Assembly (NCBI RefSeq): GCF_000165485.1
Contig: NC_014623.1
Coordinates: 5,598,893-5,662,892 of the forward strand
Source: Stigmatella aurantiaca DW4/3-1
Lineage (GTDB): Bacteria; Myxococcota; Myxococcia; Myxococcales; Myxococcaceae
DNA: 64,000 bases
Direction: 5' to 3'
Both the position numbers and the translations under genes were made by a program. The notes below the pieces were generated by a model. The model worked only from the letters and a program-made list of their open reading frames with translations, ran no database searches and was not told the DNA's origin. This document shows positions 35,617-44,685 of this stretch, one piece after another. Within the stretch, counting starts at the first letter, position 1, and each line of letters begins with the position of its first letter.

Positions 35617-37611
35617 ATGCGAAAGCTCCTTCTTCTTTCCGCGGGCGCCGTGCTCGCGGCACTCCTGGCCACCGCGGGATGGCAGTTGCAGCATCGTGCG
35701 GGGCCACCCGCCCTGCCTCGTTCCCAGCCCGTGGATCTTCCCGCGCAAACGCCCGTGACGTTGACGCGTCCCGATGTGGACGTGAGCTTCGATCTACGGC
35801 TGCATGCCCGAATCCCCGGCGCCGAACGCGGCACGCCCTTGGACGGCACCGCGCGCTTCGTGCTCAAGAACCCCCCCACGGGCGAGCCCCTGCGCGGCGT
35901 CCGTCCCCTCGGTTGGATCACCCGGCGCGTGCAAGGACAGGCGGCACCCGACGAAGCGGCCTGCAAGGAGCGCATCCAGACCTATCTGGGGGGCCTGCTG
36001 TCGGCCCGTGCCGACGCCAACCTCAACTCCTACCTCTTCCTCACCCTCAACCATGATCAGACGGTGTCGGTGATCGATCCCCAGATCTCCCTCAGCCGCA
36101 CCAAGCTCCAGAACCTGGTGTCGCTGGGCGGTGAACCCGTGGACTGGGTGCTGCCCCCGGACATGAAGGCGCTCTTCCTCTCCATCCCCGTGCACGGAAC
36201 GGTGTCCGTGGTGGACCTGCGCCGCTTCGTGGTGGTGCGCAACGTGCACGTGGGAAAGAAACCGGGCCGGATGGCCGTCAGCCCGGATGGACGCACCGTC
36301 TGGGTGGCCAATGAAGGAGACGGCACCGTGTCCGTGATCGACACGGCTTCCTACCAGGTCCTGCGCACGCTTGAGGTGGGCGGTGGCGGACATGCTTTTT
36401 CCTTCAGTGAGGGAGGCCGGACCGCATGGGTCTCCAGCTCCGAGGGCGAAGCGCTGGTGGCGGTGGACGTGGCTTCGCTTGAAGAAACCGGCCGCGTGGA
36501 GGTGGGCGTCGGCGTAGGCAGCATCGCTTACAGCGAGGTGGCCAAGGCCCTCTATGCCGTGCAGGAGCGGACCCACGAGGCGCTGGTGGTGGATCCCCAC
36601 CGCCGCGAGGTGGCGCGCCGCATTCCCCTGGCTCCCTCGCCCGGAATGCTGCGCTTCGACAACTCCGGCCGTTGGGCCTTTGTCCTCTACCCGCACGGCG
36701 ACCGCGTGGATGTCCTCGACGCGGCCTCCACCCAGCTCGCCTACACCCTCACCGGCTTCGCCGCGCCGGATCAGCTGGTCTTCACCAACGCCTACGCCTA
36801 CGTGCGCAACACCGAGGACGCGCGCCTGTCGCTCATCGAGCTGGCCTCGCTGGAGAAGGAGGATGGCAAGCCGTCCATAGCCCACGTGGTCATGGGTCAA
36901 AAGAAGCCCTCGGAGTCCAGGGGACTGGGCCGCTCCGCGCCCATCGCCGCGATGCCCGAGGGCAACAGCGTCATCGTCGCGGGCACCGCCGATCGCGCCC
37001 TCTTCCTCTACAGCGAGGGCATGATGGCGCCGCGGGGCACGCACCTGAACTATGGCCGCGAGCCCAAGGCGGTCCTGGTCCTGGATCGCTCGCTGCACGA
37101 GGTGGAGCCCGGCGTCTTCACCTCCGAGGCCGTGGTCCGAGAGAACGGCCTCCACGACGTGTACTTTCTCTTGGAGAGCCCGCGCACCTTGGCGTGCCTG
37201 GAATGGGAGGTCCGGGGCATCCCCGAAGATGTCTCCGCCTCTCGCAAGCTGCCCCTCACCCTCACCCCCGAATTCAACCCCACCGCGCCGCTCCCCCCCC
37301 GTGCTCTTACCTCGCTGCGCTTCCGGTTGAGCCCCCTCTCGGATGCGAAGGACACCCGCCCGGTGCAACCCGAGGAGGTGCAGGTGTTGATGTTCCGCCC
37401 ACCCTCGGGGCACTGGCTGCAACGGCCCACGCCCCGGCTCGTGGAGCCGGGGCTCTTCGAAGTCGAGGTCTCTCCCCCCGAGCCCGGTCAGTACCAATTC
37501 CTGGTGAGCGTGGAGAACCGGGGCGCCCCGTTTGGGGTGCTCCCCCACTTCACCCTTCGCGTCCAGCCTTCACTGGCCGCCCTCCCTCCTTCCGAAACCC
37601 ACCCCCAATGA
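35617..37611 (+). CDS. YVTN/cytochrome-d1-type beta-propeller protein, exported
   Basis: 664 aa. N-terminal membrane anchor or signal (MRKLLLLSAGAVLAALLATA), a small beta domain with one Cys (about 110), then a seven-blade-type propeller of YVTN repeats (QTVSVIDP, HGTVSVVDLRRF, MAVSPDGRTVWVANEGDG, YQVLRTLEVGG, HEALVVDPHRREV, DRVDVLDAAST). The C-terminal 190 residues are Ig-like beta strands (EPGVFTSEAVVRENGLHDVY, EPGQYQFLVSVEN). It starts 77 bases after the oxidase stop, same strand. Role inferred: periplasmic scaffold or metal/electron-transfer partner of the oxidase. Confidence 0.8.
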   Translation: MRKLLLLSAGAVLAALLATAGWQLQHRAGPPALPRSQPVDLPAQTPVTLTRPDVDVSFDLRLHARIPGAERGTPLDGTARFVLKNPPTGEPLRGVRPLGWITRRVQGQAAPDEAACKERIQTYLGGLLSARADANLNSYLFLTLNHDQTVSVIDPQISLSRTKLQNLVSLGGEPVDWVLPPDMKALFLSIPVHGTVSVVDLRRFVVVRNVHVGKKPGRMAVSPDGRTVWVANEGDGTVSVIDTASYQVLRTLEVGGGGHAFSFSEGGRTAWVSSSEGEALVAVDVASLEETGRVEVGVGVGSIAYSEVAKALYAVQERTHEALVVDPHRREVARRIPLAPSPGMLRFDNSGRWAFVLYPHGDRVDVLDAASTQLAYTLTGFAAPDQLVFTNAYAYVRNTEDARLSLIELASLEKEDGKPSIAHVVMGQKKPSESRGLGRSAPIAAMPEGNSVIVAGTADRALFLYSEGMMAPRGTHLNYGREPKAVLVLDRSLHEVEPGVFTSEAVVRENGLHDVYFLLESPRTLACLEWEVRGIPEDVSASRKLPLTLTPEFNPTAPLPPRALTSLRFRLSPLSDAKDTRPVQPEEVQVLMFRPPSGHWLQRPTPRLVEPGLFEVEVSPPEPGQYQFLVSVENRGAPFGVLPHFTLRVQPSLAALPPSETHPQ

Positions 37612-38720
37612 TGAACGCCCCCCTCCAGGCACTGCTGCTGCTTCTGATCAGCTCCACCTGTCCAGCGCTCGCGCTCGCGCAAGGCACGGCACGGGTTCCC
37701 GCGCCAGACCCGCAAGCCCTCCGTATCCAGGTGCCCGACGTCCCCTTGGTGAATCAGCACGGCCAGCAGGTGCGGCTGTGGTCTGACCTCGTCCGTGGCC
37801 AGACCGTGGCCATCAACTTCATCTTCACCCGCTGCAAGACCATCTGTTCGCCAATGACGGCCACCTTGGCACGCGTGCAAAAGGAGCTGGGACCCGACAG
37901 CCCGGTGCGCTTCATCTCCATCACCCTGGACGTGGCCAATGACACCCCCGAGCGCCTCGCCCACTTCGCCGAGCCCTTCGCCCCCGGACCCCACTGGTCC
38001 TTCCTCACCGGCGAGCCGGCCCTGGTGAAGGAGGCCCTCGTGGCCCTGGGCGGCTACACCCCGGACAAGGAAGCCCACCGGCCCCTCGTGCTCGTGGGCA
38101 ACGCCACGGCGGACAAGTGGCTGCGCGTGGACGGCCTTGGCTCGGCCTCTTCCCTCCTCGAGGCCATTCGCGAGGTTCGCGCCGCCTCCGCGCCCCCCGC
38201 GGAACTCACCCCCACGTCCCCTTCCGCCCAGGATGCCGCCGCCGCGCGCTATTTCACCAACACGGAGCTGGTGGACCAGCATGGCAAGACGCACCGCTTC
38301 TACGAGGACCTCATCCGCGGCCGCAAAGTCCTCATCAACTTCGCCTTCACCGCGTGCAAGGGCGTCTGCTCTCCCATGACCAAGCACCTCGCCGAGGTCC
38401 AGAAGGCGCTGGGCGGCCGCGTGGGCAAGGACACCACCATGATCACCCTTTCCGTGGACCCCGCCAACGACACCCCAGCGACGCTGGCCCACTTCACGCA
38501 GAAGTTCGGCGTGGGGCCTGGCTGGTATTTCCTCACCGGCGCCCCCGAGAACATCTCCCTCGTGCTCAAGAAGCTCGGGGGCTACACGGATGATCCCAAC
38601 ACCCACAGCTCCACCCTGCTCATCGGAGATGCCACCACCGGAATGTGGGTGAAAGCCCCCGCCATGTCGAACACCAGCAACCTCGTGTACGCCGTAGAGC
38701 ACCTCAATGATCCCCGGTAG
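37608..38720 (+). CDS. tandem SCO1/SenC copper-chaperone protein
   Basis: 370 aa; the ATG at 37608 overlaps the stop of the propeller gene. Signal peptide (LLLLLISSTCPALALAQG). Two complete SCO domains in one chain: CKTIC (Cys76, Cys80) with His157, and CKGVC (Cys250, Cys254) with His333. The CxxxC plus distal His is the SCO copper site that delivers copper to oxidases and acts as a thiol reductant. One SCO domain per chain is the usual form. A SCO-like gene (mnxC) also accompanies MnxG in Bacillus, which supports the reading of the locus. Ends inside the start of the next gene (14-base overlap). Confidence 0.93.
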   Translation: MMNAPLQALLLLLISSTCPALALAQGTARVPAPDPQALRIQVPDVPLVNQHGQQVRLWSDLVRGQTVAINFIFTRCKTICSPMTATLARVQKELGPDSPVRFISITLDVANDTPERLAHFAEPFAPGPHWSFLTGEPALVKEALVALGGYTPDKEAHRPLVLVGNATADKWLRVDGLGSASSLLEAIREVRAASAPPAELTPTSPSAQDAAAARYFTNTELVDQHGKTHRFYEDLIRGRKVLINFAFTACKGVCSPMTKHLAEVQKALGGRVGKDTTMITLSVDPANDTPATLAHFTQKFGVGPGWYFLTGAPENISLVLKKLGGYTDDPNTHSSTLLIGDATTGMWVKAPAMSNTSNLVYAVEHLNDPR

Positions 38721-40305
38721 CCAGGGCGCGCGAGGCGGAACGCTCCGCGGGGTGCTTCTGGGTATGGTGGTGCTGCTGGGAGGAGCTTGCCGCCAGGAAG
38801 TCCCCTCCACCACGCGGGATCTGGAGGCGGCCAAGAGGGGACGGAGTCTCTTCCAGCGAGGCACGAGCGCCCGGGACACCCCCCTGGTGGGCCAGCTCGG
38901 GCCCGAGCAGATCGACCTGAGCGGCTCCGTGGCCGCATGCGCGCGCTGTCACACGCCGTCCGGCCGCGGAAGTGAGGAAGGTGGCGTGGAGGTGCCGGAC
39001 ATCCGCCCCGAGGCCCTGCGCCATCCACGTGCGCGCACCTCGGTGGACGTGGAGGATCGATCCCGCCCCGCGTATGGAAGGGACACCCTGCTGCGAGCCA
39101 TCACCGAGGGCCGTTCGGCCAGCGGCCGCCCCTTGGGGGTGGCGATGCCGCGCTACGTGCTCGCCCCGGCCGAGCGCGAGGAGCTGCTCGCCTATCTGGA
39201 GACGCTGGGCGAGACACCCGACCCCGGCATCACCCCTACCACCCTCACGGTGGGCGCGGCGCTGCCCCTCTCGGGGCGGTTGGGCGAGGCCGGACAGGAC
39301 GTGGAGCAAGTGCTGCGAGCCGCCTTCGAGGAGGTCAACGCGGAGGGAGGCATCTATCGGCGGCGCTTGGAGTTGGTGGTAGAGGACGATTCGGCGCCTG
39401 TGGGGCCGGATGCCACCACACGGTTGCTGGAACGCGGGGTGCTCGCCCTGGTGGGCAGTCTGCGCAAGGGCGTGCCCACCTCGGACACACTGCTGCGGCG
39501 CGAGGGGGTCGCACTCGTGCTCCCCACCGCGCTCACGGAAGAGGCCAGAGGCAGCGACAGCCCCATCTTCTTCCTCTATCCCGAGGAACCCATCCAGGCC
39601 CGCCTGGTGGTGCAGCACCTGGCGCGAGAAAACGAGTCCCAGCTGCGCCGCCAGCCCCTGGCAGTGGTGCGAACGGACGATGCCGCGGGCCTCGCCTGGG
39701 CCCGCGCGGCGCGCGAAGAGGCCCTGCGGCGCGAGCTTCATCCTCCCACCGAGTTCCCTCTTTCAGAGGGAGCCGCCGGCCTCGAAGCACTCCAGAACCT
39801 GCGCCAAGCACCACCTCCAGCCCTGCTCTACGCGGGCCCTCCAGAGGGGCTCAAGTCACTGGTCGAAATGTTGGAGTCTTGGAAGCTGGCGACGCGCGTG
39901 TACGCCCCGGCCCGTTTGGCCAGCCCCTCGGCGGTAACGGGTGGCCCGCTCCCCCTCTTCTTCGTCTACCCACCGGGAGTGGAGGCGCGCGAGGATCACC
40001 TGCGCGCCTTCACCGCCTTCCTCGAGCGTCACGGTCTGCGCCCGCGTCACACGGCCTTCCAGCTCGGCGCGTATGCGGCATCCCGTGTGCTGGTGGAGGC
40101 TTTGCGGCGCTCGGGCGCGGACGTGACTCGCGCGGACCTGATGCTTCACCTGGAGGCGCTTCGGGACTTCGACACGGGAGTGACTCCCCCGGTGACGTTC
40201 GGGGTGAACCGTCGCGTGGGCGTGCAGGGGGCCCAGTTGGTCCGCCTGGACGCGGCAAGTGGCCGGTGGGAGGCGGCCTCCCCCTGGATTCCCCTCTCCC
40301 CCTAA
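38707..40305 (+). CDS. cytochrome c fused to periplasmic-binding (type I) domain, lipoprotein-like
   Basis: 532 aa. Lipobox-like GGAC (Cys28). Residues about 40-170 form a c-type haem domain: CARCH (78-82) with candidate axial Met147 (VAMPRY). Residues about 180-530 form a Leu/Ile/Val-binding-type periplasmic fold (TLTVGAALPLSGRLGEAG, LALVGSLRKGVPTSD, FFLYPEEPIQARLVVQ, TAFQLGAYAASRVLVEAL). Combination of an electron carrier with a ligand-binding receptor in one chain is unusual. Fourth gene of the oxidase operon, overlapping the SCO gene, and converging on the sensor kinase with 1 base between the stops. Confidence 0.88.
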   Translation: MIPGSQGARGGTLRGVLLGMVVLLGGACRQEVPSTTRDLEAAKRGRSLFQRGTSARDTPLVGQLGPEQIDLSGSVAACARCHTPSGRGSEEGGVEVPDIRPEALRHPRARTSVDVEDRSRPAYGRDTLLRAITEGRSASGRPLGVAMPRYVLAPAEREELLAYLETLGETPDPGITPTTLTVGAALPLSGRLGEAGQDVEQVLRAAFEEVNAEGGIYRRRLELVVEDDSAPVGPDATTRLLERGVLALVGSLRKGVPTSDTLLRREGVALVLPTALTEEARGSDSPIFFLYPEEPIQARLVVQHLARENESQLRRQPLAVVRTDDAAGLAWARAAREEALRRELHPPTEFPLSEGAAGLEALQNLRQAPPPALLYAGPPEGLKSLVEMLESWKLATRVYAPARLASPSAVTGGPLPLFFVYPPGVEAREDHLRAFTAFLERHGLRPRHTAFQLGAYAASRVLVEALRRSGADVTRADLMLHLEALRDFDTGVTPPVTFGVNRRVGVQGAQLVRLDAASGRWEAASPWIPLSP

Positions 40306-40306
40306 T

Positions 40307-41692
40307 TCAAATTCGGTATCGCACGGGCAGCTCCAGCACCACCTCTGTCCCCTGGATCCTGGCCGTCTCCACCCAGACGCGGCCTCCGTGCCGCCTTGCC
40401 ACCTCTCGGACGATCGCCAACCCGAGCCCCGCTCCGGGCGTGGTACTCGACAACTTGCGGAAGGGGGCAAATACCGCCTCTTTTTGATCGGGCGGAATGC
40501 CTGGGCCCTCGTCCGCCACGCTGATGCACGCGCATCCTCGCTCCCGCCACAAACGCACGTGGATCTCTCCCCCCTTTGGAGAGAATTTGAGGGCATTGGA
40601 CAGCAAATTGTCCACCGCCCGCCGTACCCCACTCGGATCGAACCAGATGTCCTCCCTCCTGGGAGATTCCAGGCGGATGATCAGCCCGCGCTCCTCCGCC
40701 TCGGCGCGAGCCGCCTCCACGGACTGAGCCACCACCTCGGCCAGATTCGCCTTCTTCCGATCCCACTCCCCCCGCCCCGCGGCGGCCAGCTCCAACAGCT
40801 CGCCCGCAAGGACGGCCAGCCGATCCACCTCACCGCGGGCATCGCGGAAAAAGGCGCGCATCTCCTCGGTCCCCCGTTCGCGCCGCAGCGCGAGATCCAT
40901 CCGGGTCCGCATGAGGGAGAGCGGCGTGCGCAGCTCATGAGCAGCGTCCGCGATGAGCCGATCCTGCTCTTCCCGGGCACCGCGCAACTTGTCCGTGACC
41001 TCGGCGAGCACATCCCGCAGCTGGCCAATCTCATCCGCGTCCCCATCCGAGGCGGGTACCTGGGAGAAGTTTCCCTCGCGCAAGAGCGTCAGGTGGCGGG
41101 TGATGGCACTCAACCGGGATGCCATGCGCCGGGCGAGCAATGTCTGGAGTACCAGCAACGTCGACCCCAGGAGCGCCGCCATGGTGAAGGCCCTGCGGTA
41201 ATAGCCGCGCACCGAGCCGTCCACCTGCGCCAGCGTTGCGGTCAGACGCAGCGCGTACAGCTCGCCCTGAGGCGACAGAACACTCACCACCGCCTCGCGC
41301 ACGCGCGTTCCATCCGGCAAGGTGTGGGTCGACAGCTGGGGCGGCAGCTGAGGATCCCCCGGTTTCAGCGAAGCCGTGACGGCCGTCTCCTCCGGCAACG
41401 GCGGATGATGCATCAACAGCCGTCCGTCCTGGCTGAAAAGCTCCCCCCGTGGGGCGAAAGGCTTTACCTGCTCGAGGAGAGGGTACATGGCCATGTTCAG
41501 GCTCGCCCTCTTTTCAGAGCCTTCAAAGAGGCTGACGCTGAGGCTCTCCACCGCGGCCTGGGTCAGCAAGGCTTGGTCCAGCGCGGATTCCAAGTCGTAC
41601 CGGAAGAGCTGCCCGGCAACGACGAGCGCGGCGAGCGCGGCCAAGGACGGAACCAGGACGCCGAGCAACCACAGACGCCGCGTGAGCGTCAT
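40307..41692 (-). CDS. sensor histidine kinase, CusS-like
   Basis: 461 aa. Membrane helix at about 5-28, periplasmic sensor domain (about 30-165), second helix near 168-188, HAMP, HisKA with His252 (DAAHELRTPLSLMRTR), then HATPase (DNLLSNALKFSPKG, DEGPGIPP, GAGLGLAIVREVARRHGG). The architecture matches metal-sensing kinases of the CusS family. Its start overlaps the stop of the regulator gene by 4 bases. Next to a copper oxidase operon, copper or oxidised metal is the likely signal; the sensor domain has only a few Met/His residues (NMAMYPL, LLMHHPPLP). Confidence 0.9.
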   Translation of the reverse strand: MTLTRRLWLLGVLVPSLAALAALVVAGQLFRYDLESALDQALLTQAAVESLSVSLFEGSEKRASLNMAMYPLLEQVKPFAPRGELFSQDGRLLMHHPPLPEETAVTASLKPGDPQLPPQLSTHTLPDGTRVREAVVSVLSPQGELYALRLTATLAQVDGSVRGYYRRAFTMAALLGSTLLVLQTLLARRMASRLSAITRHLTLLREGNFSQVPASDGDADEIGQLRDVLAEVTDKLRGAREEQDRLIADAAHELRTPLSLMRTRMDLALRRERGTEEMRAFFRDARGEVDRLAVLAGELLELAAAGRGEWDRKKANLAEVVAQSVEAARAEAEERGLIIRLESPRREDIWFDPSGVRRAVDNLLSNALKFSPKGGEIHVRLWRERGCACISVADEGPGIPPDQKEAVFAPFRKLSSTTPGAGLGLAIVREVARRHGGRVWVETARIQGTEVVLELPVRYRI

Positions 41693-42378
41693 GGCTCGCG
41701 GGGCTCCTGCTCAATGAGCAGGGTGTAGCCCACCCCGCGCACGGCACGGATGGAGACGTCCTTGGCCCCCAACCGCTCCAGCTTCGTGCGCAGATAGCCC
41801 ACGTACACCTCCAGCACGTTGGGGCTGCCATCGAAGTCCGGGCCCCAGGCCTCCGCCATCAACCTCGCACGCACCTGGGGCGTGCCCTGCTGGCGCGCCA
41901 GCGAGGAGATCAGCGAGAACTCACGCGCGGTGAGCGGCTCCTCTTGGAGCCCCCTGCGCAGCACCCTGCGGCGGGGATCCAGCAACACCGAGCCCATCCG
42001 CACCGGCCCCCCCTGCTGCTCTCCCCGGCGATGCAGGGCCTCCAGCCGCGCCAGCAGCTCGTCGAAATCGAAGGGCTTCACCAGATAGTCATCCGCCCCG
42101 GCACGCAGCCCCATGACCTTCTCCCCGGTGGTGCCCCGGGCCGTCAGCATCAACACCGGCGTCTGCAAGCCCGCCTCTCGCCACTCACGCAGGACCGATA
42201 CCCCATCTTGGCCTGGCAAAGACCAGTCCAGGAGGATCACATCGAAGTGCTCGAGTTCGTCCTGACGCAGGGTGATTCGACCACTATTGCAGACAAGAAC
42301 CTCGTGCCCCTCTTCTTCCAGCCCCTGCCTCAAAAGAACCACCATCTTCTCTTCATCTTCGACGAGGAGGAGCTTCAA
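41689..42378 (-). CDS. OmpR-family response regulator, CusR-like
   Basis: 229 aa. Receiver with Asp51 (VILLDWSLPG), Lys in DYLVKPF, and an OmpR/PhoB winged-helix effector (about 128-225, LTAREFSLISSLARQQG, VRAVRGVGYTLL). The start is a TTG at 42378 (KLLLVEDEEKMV); no strong ribosome site. First gene of the two-gene signalling unit. It probably regulates the oxidase operon and perhaps itself; an inverted repeat sits 17 bases upstream. Confidence 0.9.
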   Translation of the reverse strand: MKLLLVEDEEKMVVLLRQGLEEEGHEVLVCNSGRITLRQDELEHFDVILLDWSLPGQDGVSVLREWREAGLQTPVLMLTARGTTGEKVMGLRAGADDYLVKPFDFDELLARLEALHRRGEQQGGPVRMGSVLLDPRRRVLRRGLQEEPLTAREFSLISSLARQQGTPQVRARLMAEAWGPDFDGSPNVLEVYVGYLRTKLERLGAKDVSIRAVRGVGYTLLIEQEPREP

Positions 42379-42394
42379 GATGGAGCACCTAACG

Positions 42395-42408
42395 CTTCAC
42401 AATTGAAG
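42395..42408. promoter_or_regulatory. CTTCA-caat-TGAAG dyad upstream of the CusR-like gene
   Basis: Short perfect dyad 17 bases before the regulator start. Could be an autoregulatory or repressor site. It lies in the 227-base divergent gap with the O-methyltransferase gene (42379-42605), whose remaining sequence is AT-rich (around 42465-42520) and may hold both promoters. Confidence 0.3.
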
Positions 42409-42605
42409 GGAGCCAAGCGTCGTTTGTTCCCGTGACCCCCCCGACACTTGGGATAAGCGTGTTAATAGTCGTTTACCTTATAGCCAGAGAGCACCGCTCT
42501 TGCAATATTGTTATGATTGTGGCCGCGACGTGACCCACCGCGCATCGCGATTCAAGCCATTCCAATGACAACACCAGGCTTCATCTATTCCCCAGGAACA
42601 GCACC

Positions 42606-43631
42606 ATGACGCAAGCATTCGATCCTTCCCGCATCATGCAGATTGGCACCGGTTACTGGGCCTCCAAAACCCTGTTGACGGCCGTGGAACTTGGTGTCTT
42701 CACACAGCTTGGCCAAGGAAGTCTGACGGGCCCCGAACTCGGAAAGCGGATGGAACTGCACCCCCGCACCATCTATGACTTCTTCGACAGCCTCGTGGCC
42801 CTGGGCCTCCTGGAGCGGGAGGGAGATGGCCCCACGGGCCGGTACCGGAATACGCCCGAAACGAAGGCATTGCTCGACCGGAACAGCCCTGACTACATGG
42901 GCGGCATCCTCGAGATGTTCAACTCACGGCTCTACCGCTTTTGGGGTGATCTCAGCGAGGCGCTGCGCACGGGAGAGGCGCAATCCGAGATCAAGCACAC
43001 GGGCAAGTCGATGTACACGGAGCTCTTCAGCGATCCAGAGCGGCTTGAGCAGTTCACGCGAGCCATGAGCGGCATCTCTCGCAGGAATTTCGTGGCCTTC
43101 GCCGAGAAGTTCGATCTGTCCCGCTACCGGACGCTCTGTGACGTGGGTGGCTCTTCCGCGGAACTCTCCATCTCGGTGGCCCAGCGTCACCCTCACCTGG
43201 CCTGTGTCTCCTTCGATCTGCCTGTTCTGAAGCCCATCGCCCAGCGAGCGATCGACCGCGCGGGGCTCACGGGACGCATCACCCCCGTCGGTGGCGACTT
43301 CCTCCACGAGCCCCTGCCGAAGGCAGACGTCATCACCATGGGGATGATCCTTCACAACTGGAGTCTGGAGAAGAGAAAGCACCTCATCCGTCTGGCCTAC
43401 GAGGCACTTCCCGAAGACGGTGCCTTCGTCGCCATCGAGCACTTCATTGATGATGCGCGCCGCCAGAATGCCTTTGGTCTCTTGATGTCGCTGACCATGC
43501 TCATCGAGTTCGGCGACGCCAGCGACTTCACTGGCGCCGACTTCCGGGGATGGTGCTCGGAGGCAGGATTCCGCCGGTTCGAGACCATTGCCTTGACGGA
43601 CCCAGGTGCGGCGGTGGTGGCATACAAGTAG
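42606..43631 (+). CDS. SAM-dependent O-methyltransferase (Methyltransf_2 type)
   Basis: 341 aa. N-terminal winged-helix dimerisation domain (about 10-85, LTGPELGKRMELHPRTIYDF), then the SAM-binding domain (TLCDVGGSSAELSISVAQRH, FDLPVLKPIAQRAI, DVITMGMILHNWSLEKRKHL). This matches hydroxyneurosporene or acetylserotonin O-methyltransferases and polyketide-tailoring enzymes of that family. The HNW segment is near the usual catalytic position. Isolated from any biosynthetic cluster here, so the substrate is open. Divergent from the two-component genes. Confidence 0.88.
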   Translation: MTQAFDPSRIMQIGTGYWASKTLLTAVELGVFTQLGQGSLTGPELGKRMELHPRTIYDFFDSLVALGLLEREGDGPTGRYRNTPETKALLDRNSPDYMGGILEMFNSRLYRFWGDLSEALRTGEAQSEIKHTGKSMYTELFSDPERLEQFTRAMSGISRRNFVAFAEKFDLSRYRTLCDVGGSSAELSISVAQRHPHLACVSFDLPVLKPIAQRAIDRAGLTGRITPVGGDFLHEPLPKADVITMGMILHNWSLEKRKHLIRLAYEALPEDGAFVAIEHFIDDARRQNAFGLLMSLTMLIEFGDASDFTGADFRGWCSEAGFRRFETIALTDPGAAVVAYK

Positions 43632-43717
43632 CGTGGCGCCCTTATCCTCTCACGAACCAGAACCCAGACGGAATATGCGTGGAGGCAGAAACGTGGGCTG
43701 ACCCAGGAAATGGCGGC

Positions 43718-44632
43718 TTACTGCTTCGCGCTCGCCTTGGCCGGGTCAATCTCCTCCTCGGGCCGCTCCTCTTCCGTGGCCCCTTCCCACTTCTCTCCTG
43801 CCCCGAGCCGCCACTCGCCGGGCACATCCAGCTTCCACGTGTACGTGGCCGAGGCGATGCCTCCCGAGGCCGCCCGCGAGGCCACCTTGAAGGTGATGTC
43901 CATCTTCGACACCTCCGAGGGCACCAGGTCCATGTCGTAGTGGCCCAGCACCATCTGCGGGGGGAACTCGGCGATGAAGCGCTCCGGGAAGTCGATCTTC
44001 ATCGACGGGTCCGTGCCCCTCATCTCTCCCAGGAGCTTGCCCCGGGCGTCCGTGAGCCTCCAGGCGGTGTCGAAGCTGGCGCTGGTGACCATCTTCTTCA
44101 GCTTGCCGTCCTCCTTCAGCTCGCGCTGCGCACCCCAGAGCGCCAACTGCAACCGGACCTGCGGCTTGCCCAGCACCATCACCACGTCCGAGGACACCAC
44201 ATCCAACCGCATCCCCTTGTCCGTGGCCGTCCACTCCGGGTGGTAACGCCCATTGCGCAGTGTATCGAAAACTTTACGCGTATACTGATAAAAGGCCTTC
44301 CGGTCGTCGGCGCGATCTTCCTTGCCGCTCTCCACCTGGCGCTCTACCTCCTGGAGGTATGTGTCAAACTCCTTATTCCCTCCATAGCGGTTCTGGTGGG
44401 TGGCAATCTGCTCGAAGTAGGCCTTGAAGAAGGGGACCACTTCCTCCCGGTAGCCCTTGTCGTCGGGGTTGCTGCGCATCCACCCCGCCCGCTCCAGGTA
44501 CTCCTTCTGGATCCGGGCCAAGTCCGCCTTGCGCTCTGCCTCATGGGTCTGGGCGCTCAGCTTCCGGTAGAACATCACCGAGGCGACCAGCACACCCACA
44601 AAGAGGACGATGACACCAAAGTAGCGCTTCAC
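43718..44632 (-). CDS. membrane-anchored protein, function unknown
   Basis: 304 aa with a GTG start at 44632. N-terminal membrane anchor (YFGVIVLFVGVLVASVMFY), then a charged helical segment (about 30-110) and a beta-rich domain (LDVVSSDVVMVLGKPQVRLQ, SKMDITFKVASRAASG, TYTWKLDVPGEWRLG). Acidic C-terminus rich in Glu and Lys. Appears to be a myxobacteria-type envelope protein; no family recognised. It diverges from the MetX-like gene across 53 bases. Confidence 0.7.
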   Translation of the reverse strand: MKRYFGVIVLFVGVLVASVMFYRKLSAQTHEAERKADLARIQKEYLERAGWMRSNPDDKGYREEVVPFFKAYFEQIATHQNRYGGNKEFDTYLQEVERQVESGKEDRADDRKAFYQYTRKVFDTLRNGRYHPEWTATDKGMRLDVVSSDVVMVLGKPQVRLQLALWGAQRELKEDGKLKKMVTSASFDTAWRLTDARGKLLGEMRGTDPSMKIDFPERFIAEFPPQMVLGHYDMDLVPSEVSKMDITFKVASRAASGGIASATYTWKLDVPGEWRLGAGEKWEGATEEERPEEEIDPAKASAKQ

Positions 44633-44685
44633 TCAGAGAGTCTCCTGATGCGTAAGGGCGTCCAGTGATATGAGAACTTCCCTGA

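Noticed and set aside
42606-43631. O-methyltransferase as part of a secondary-metabolite cluster
   Set aside because: No polyketide, peptide or terpene synthase gene is present within the window.
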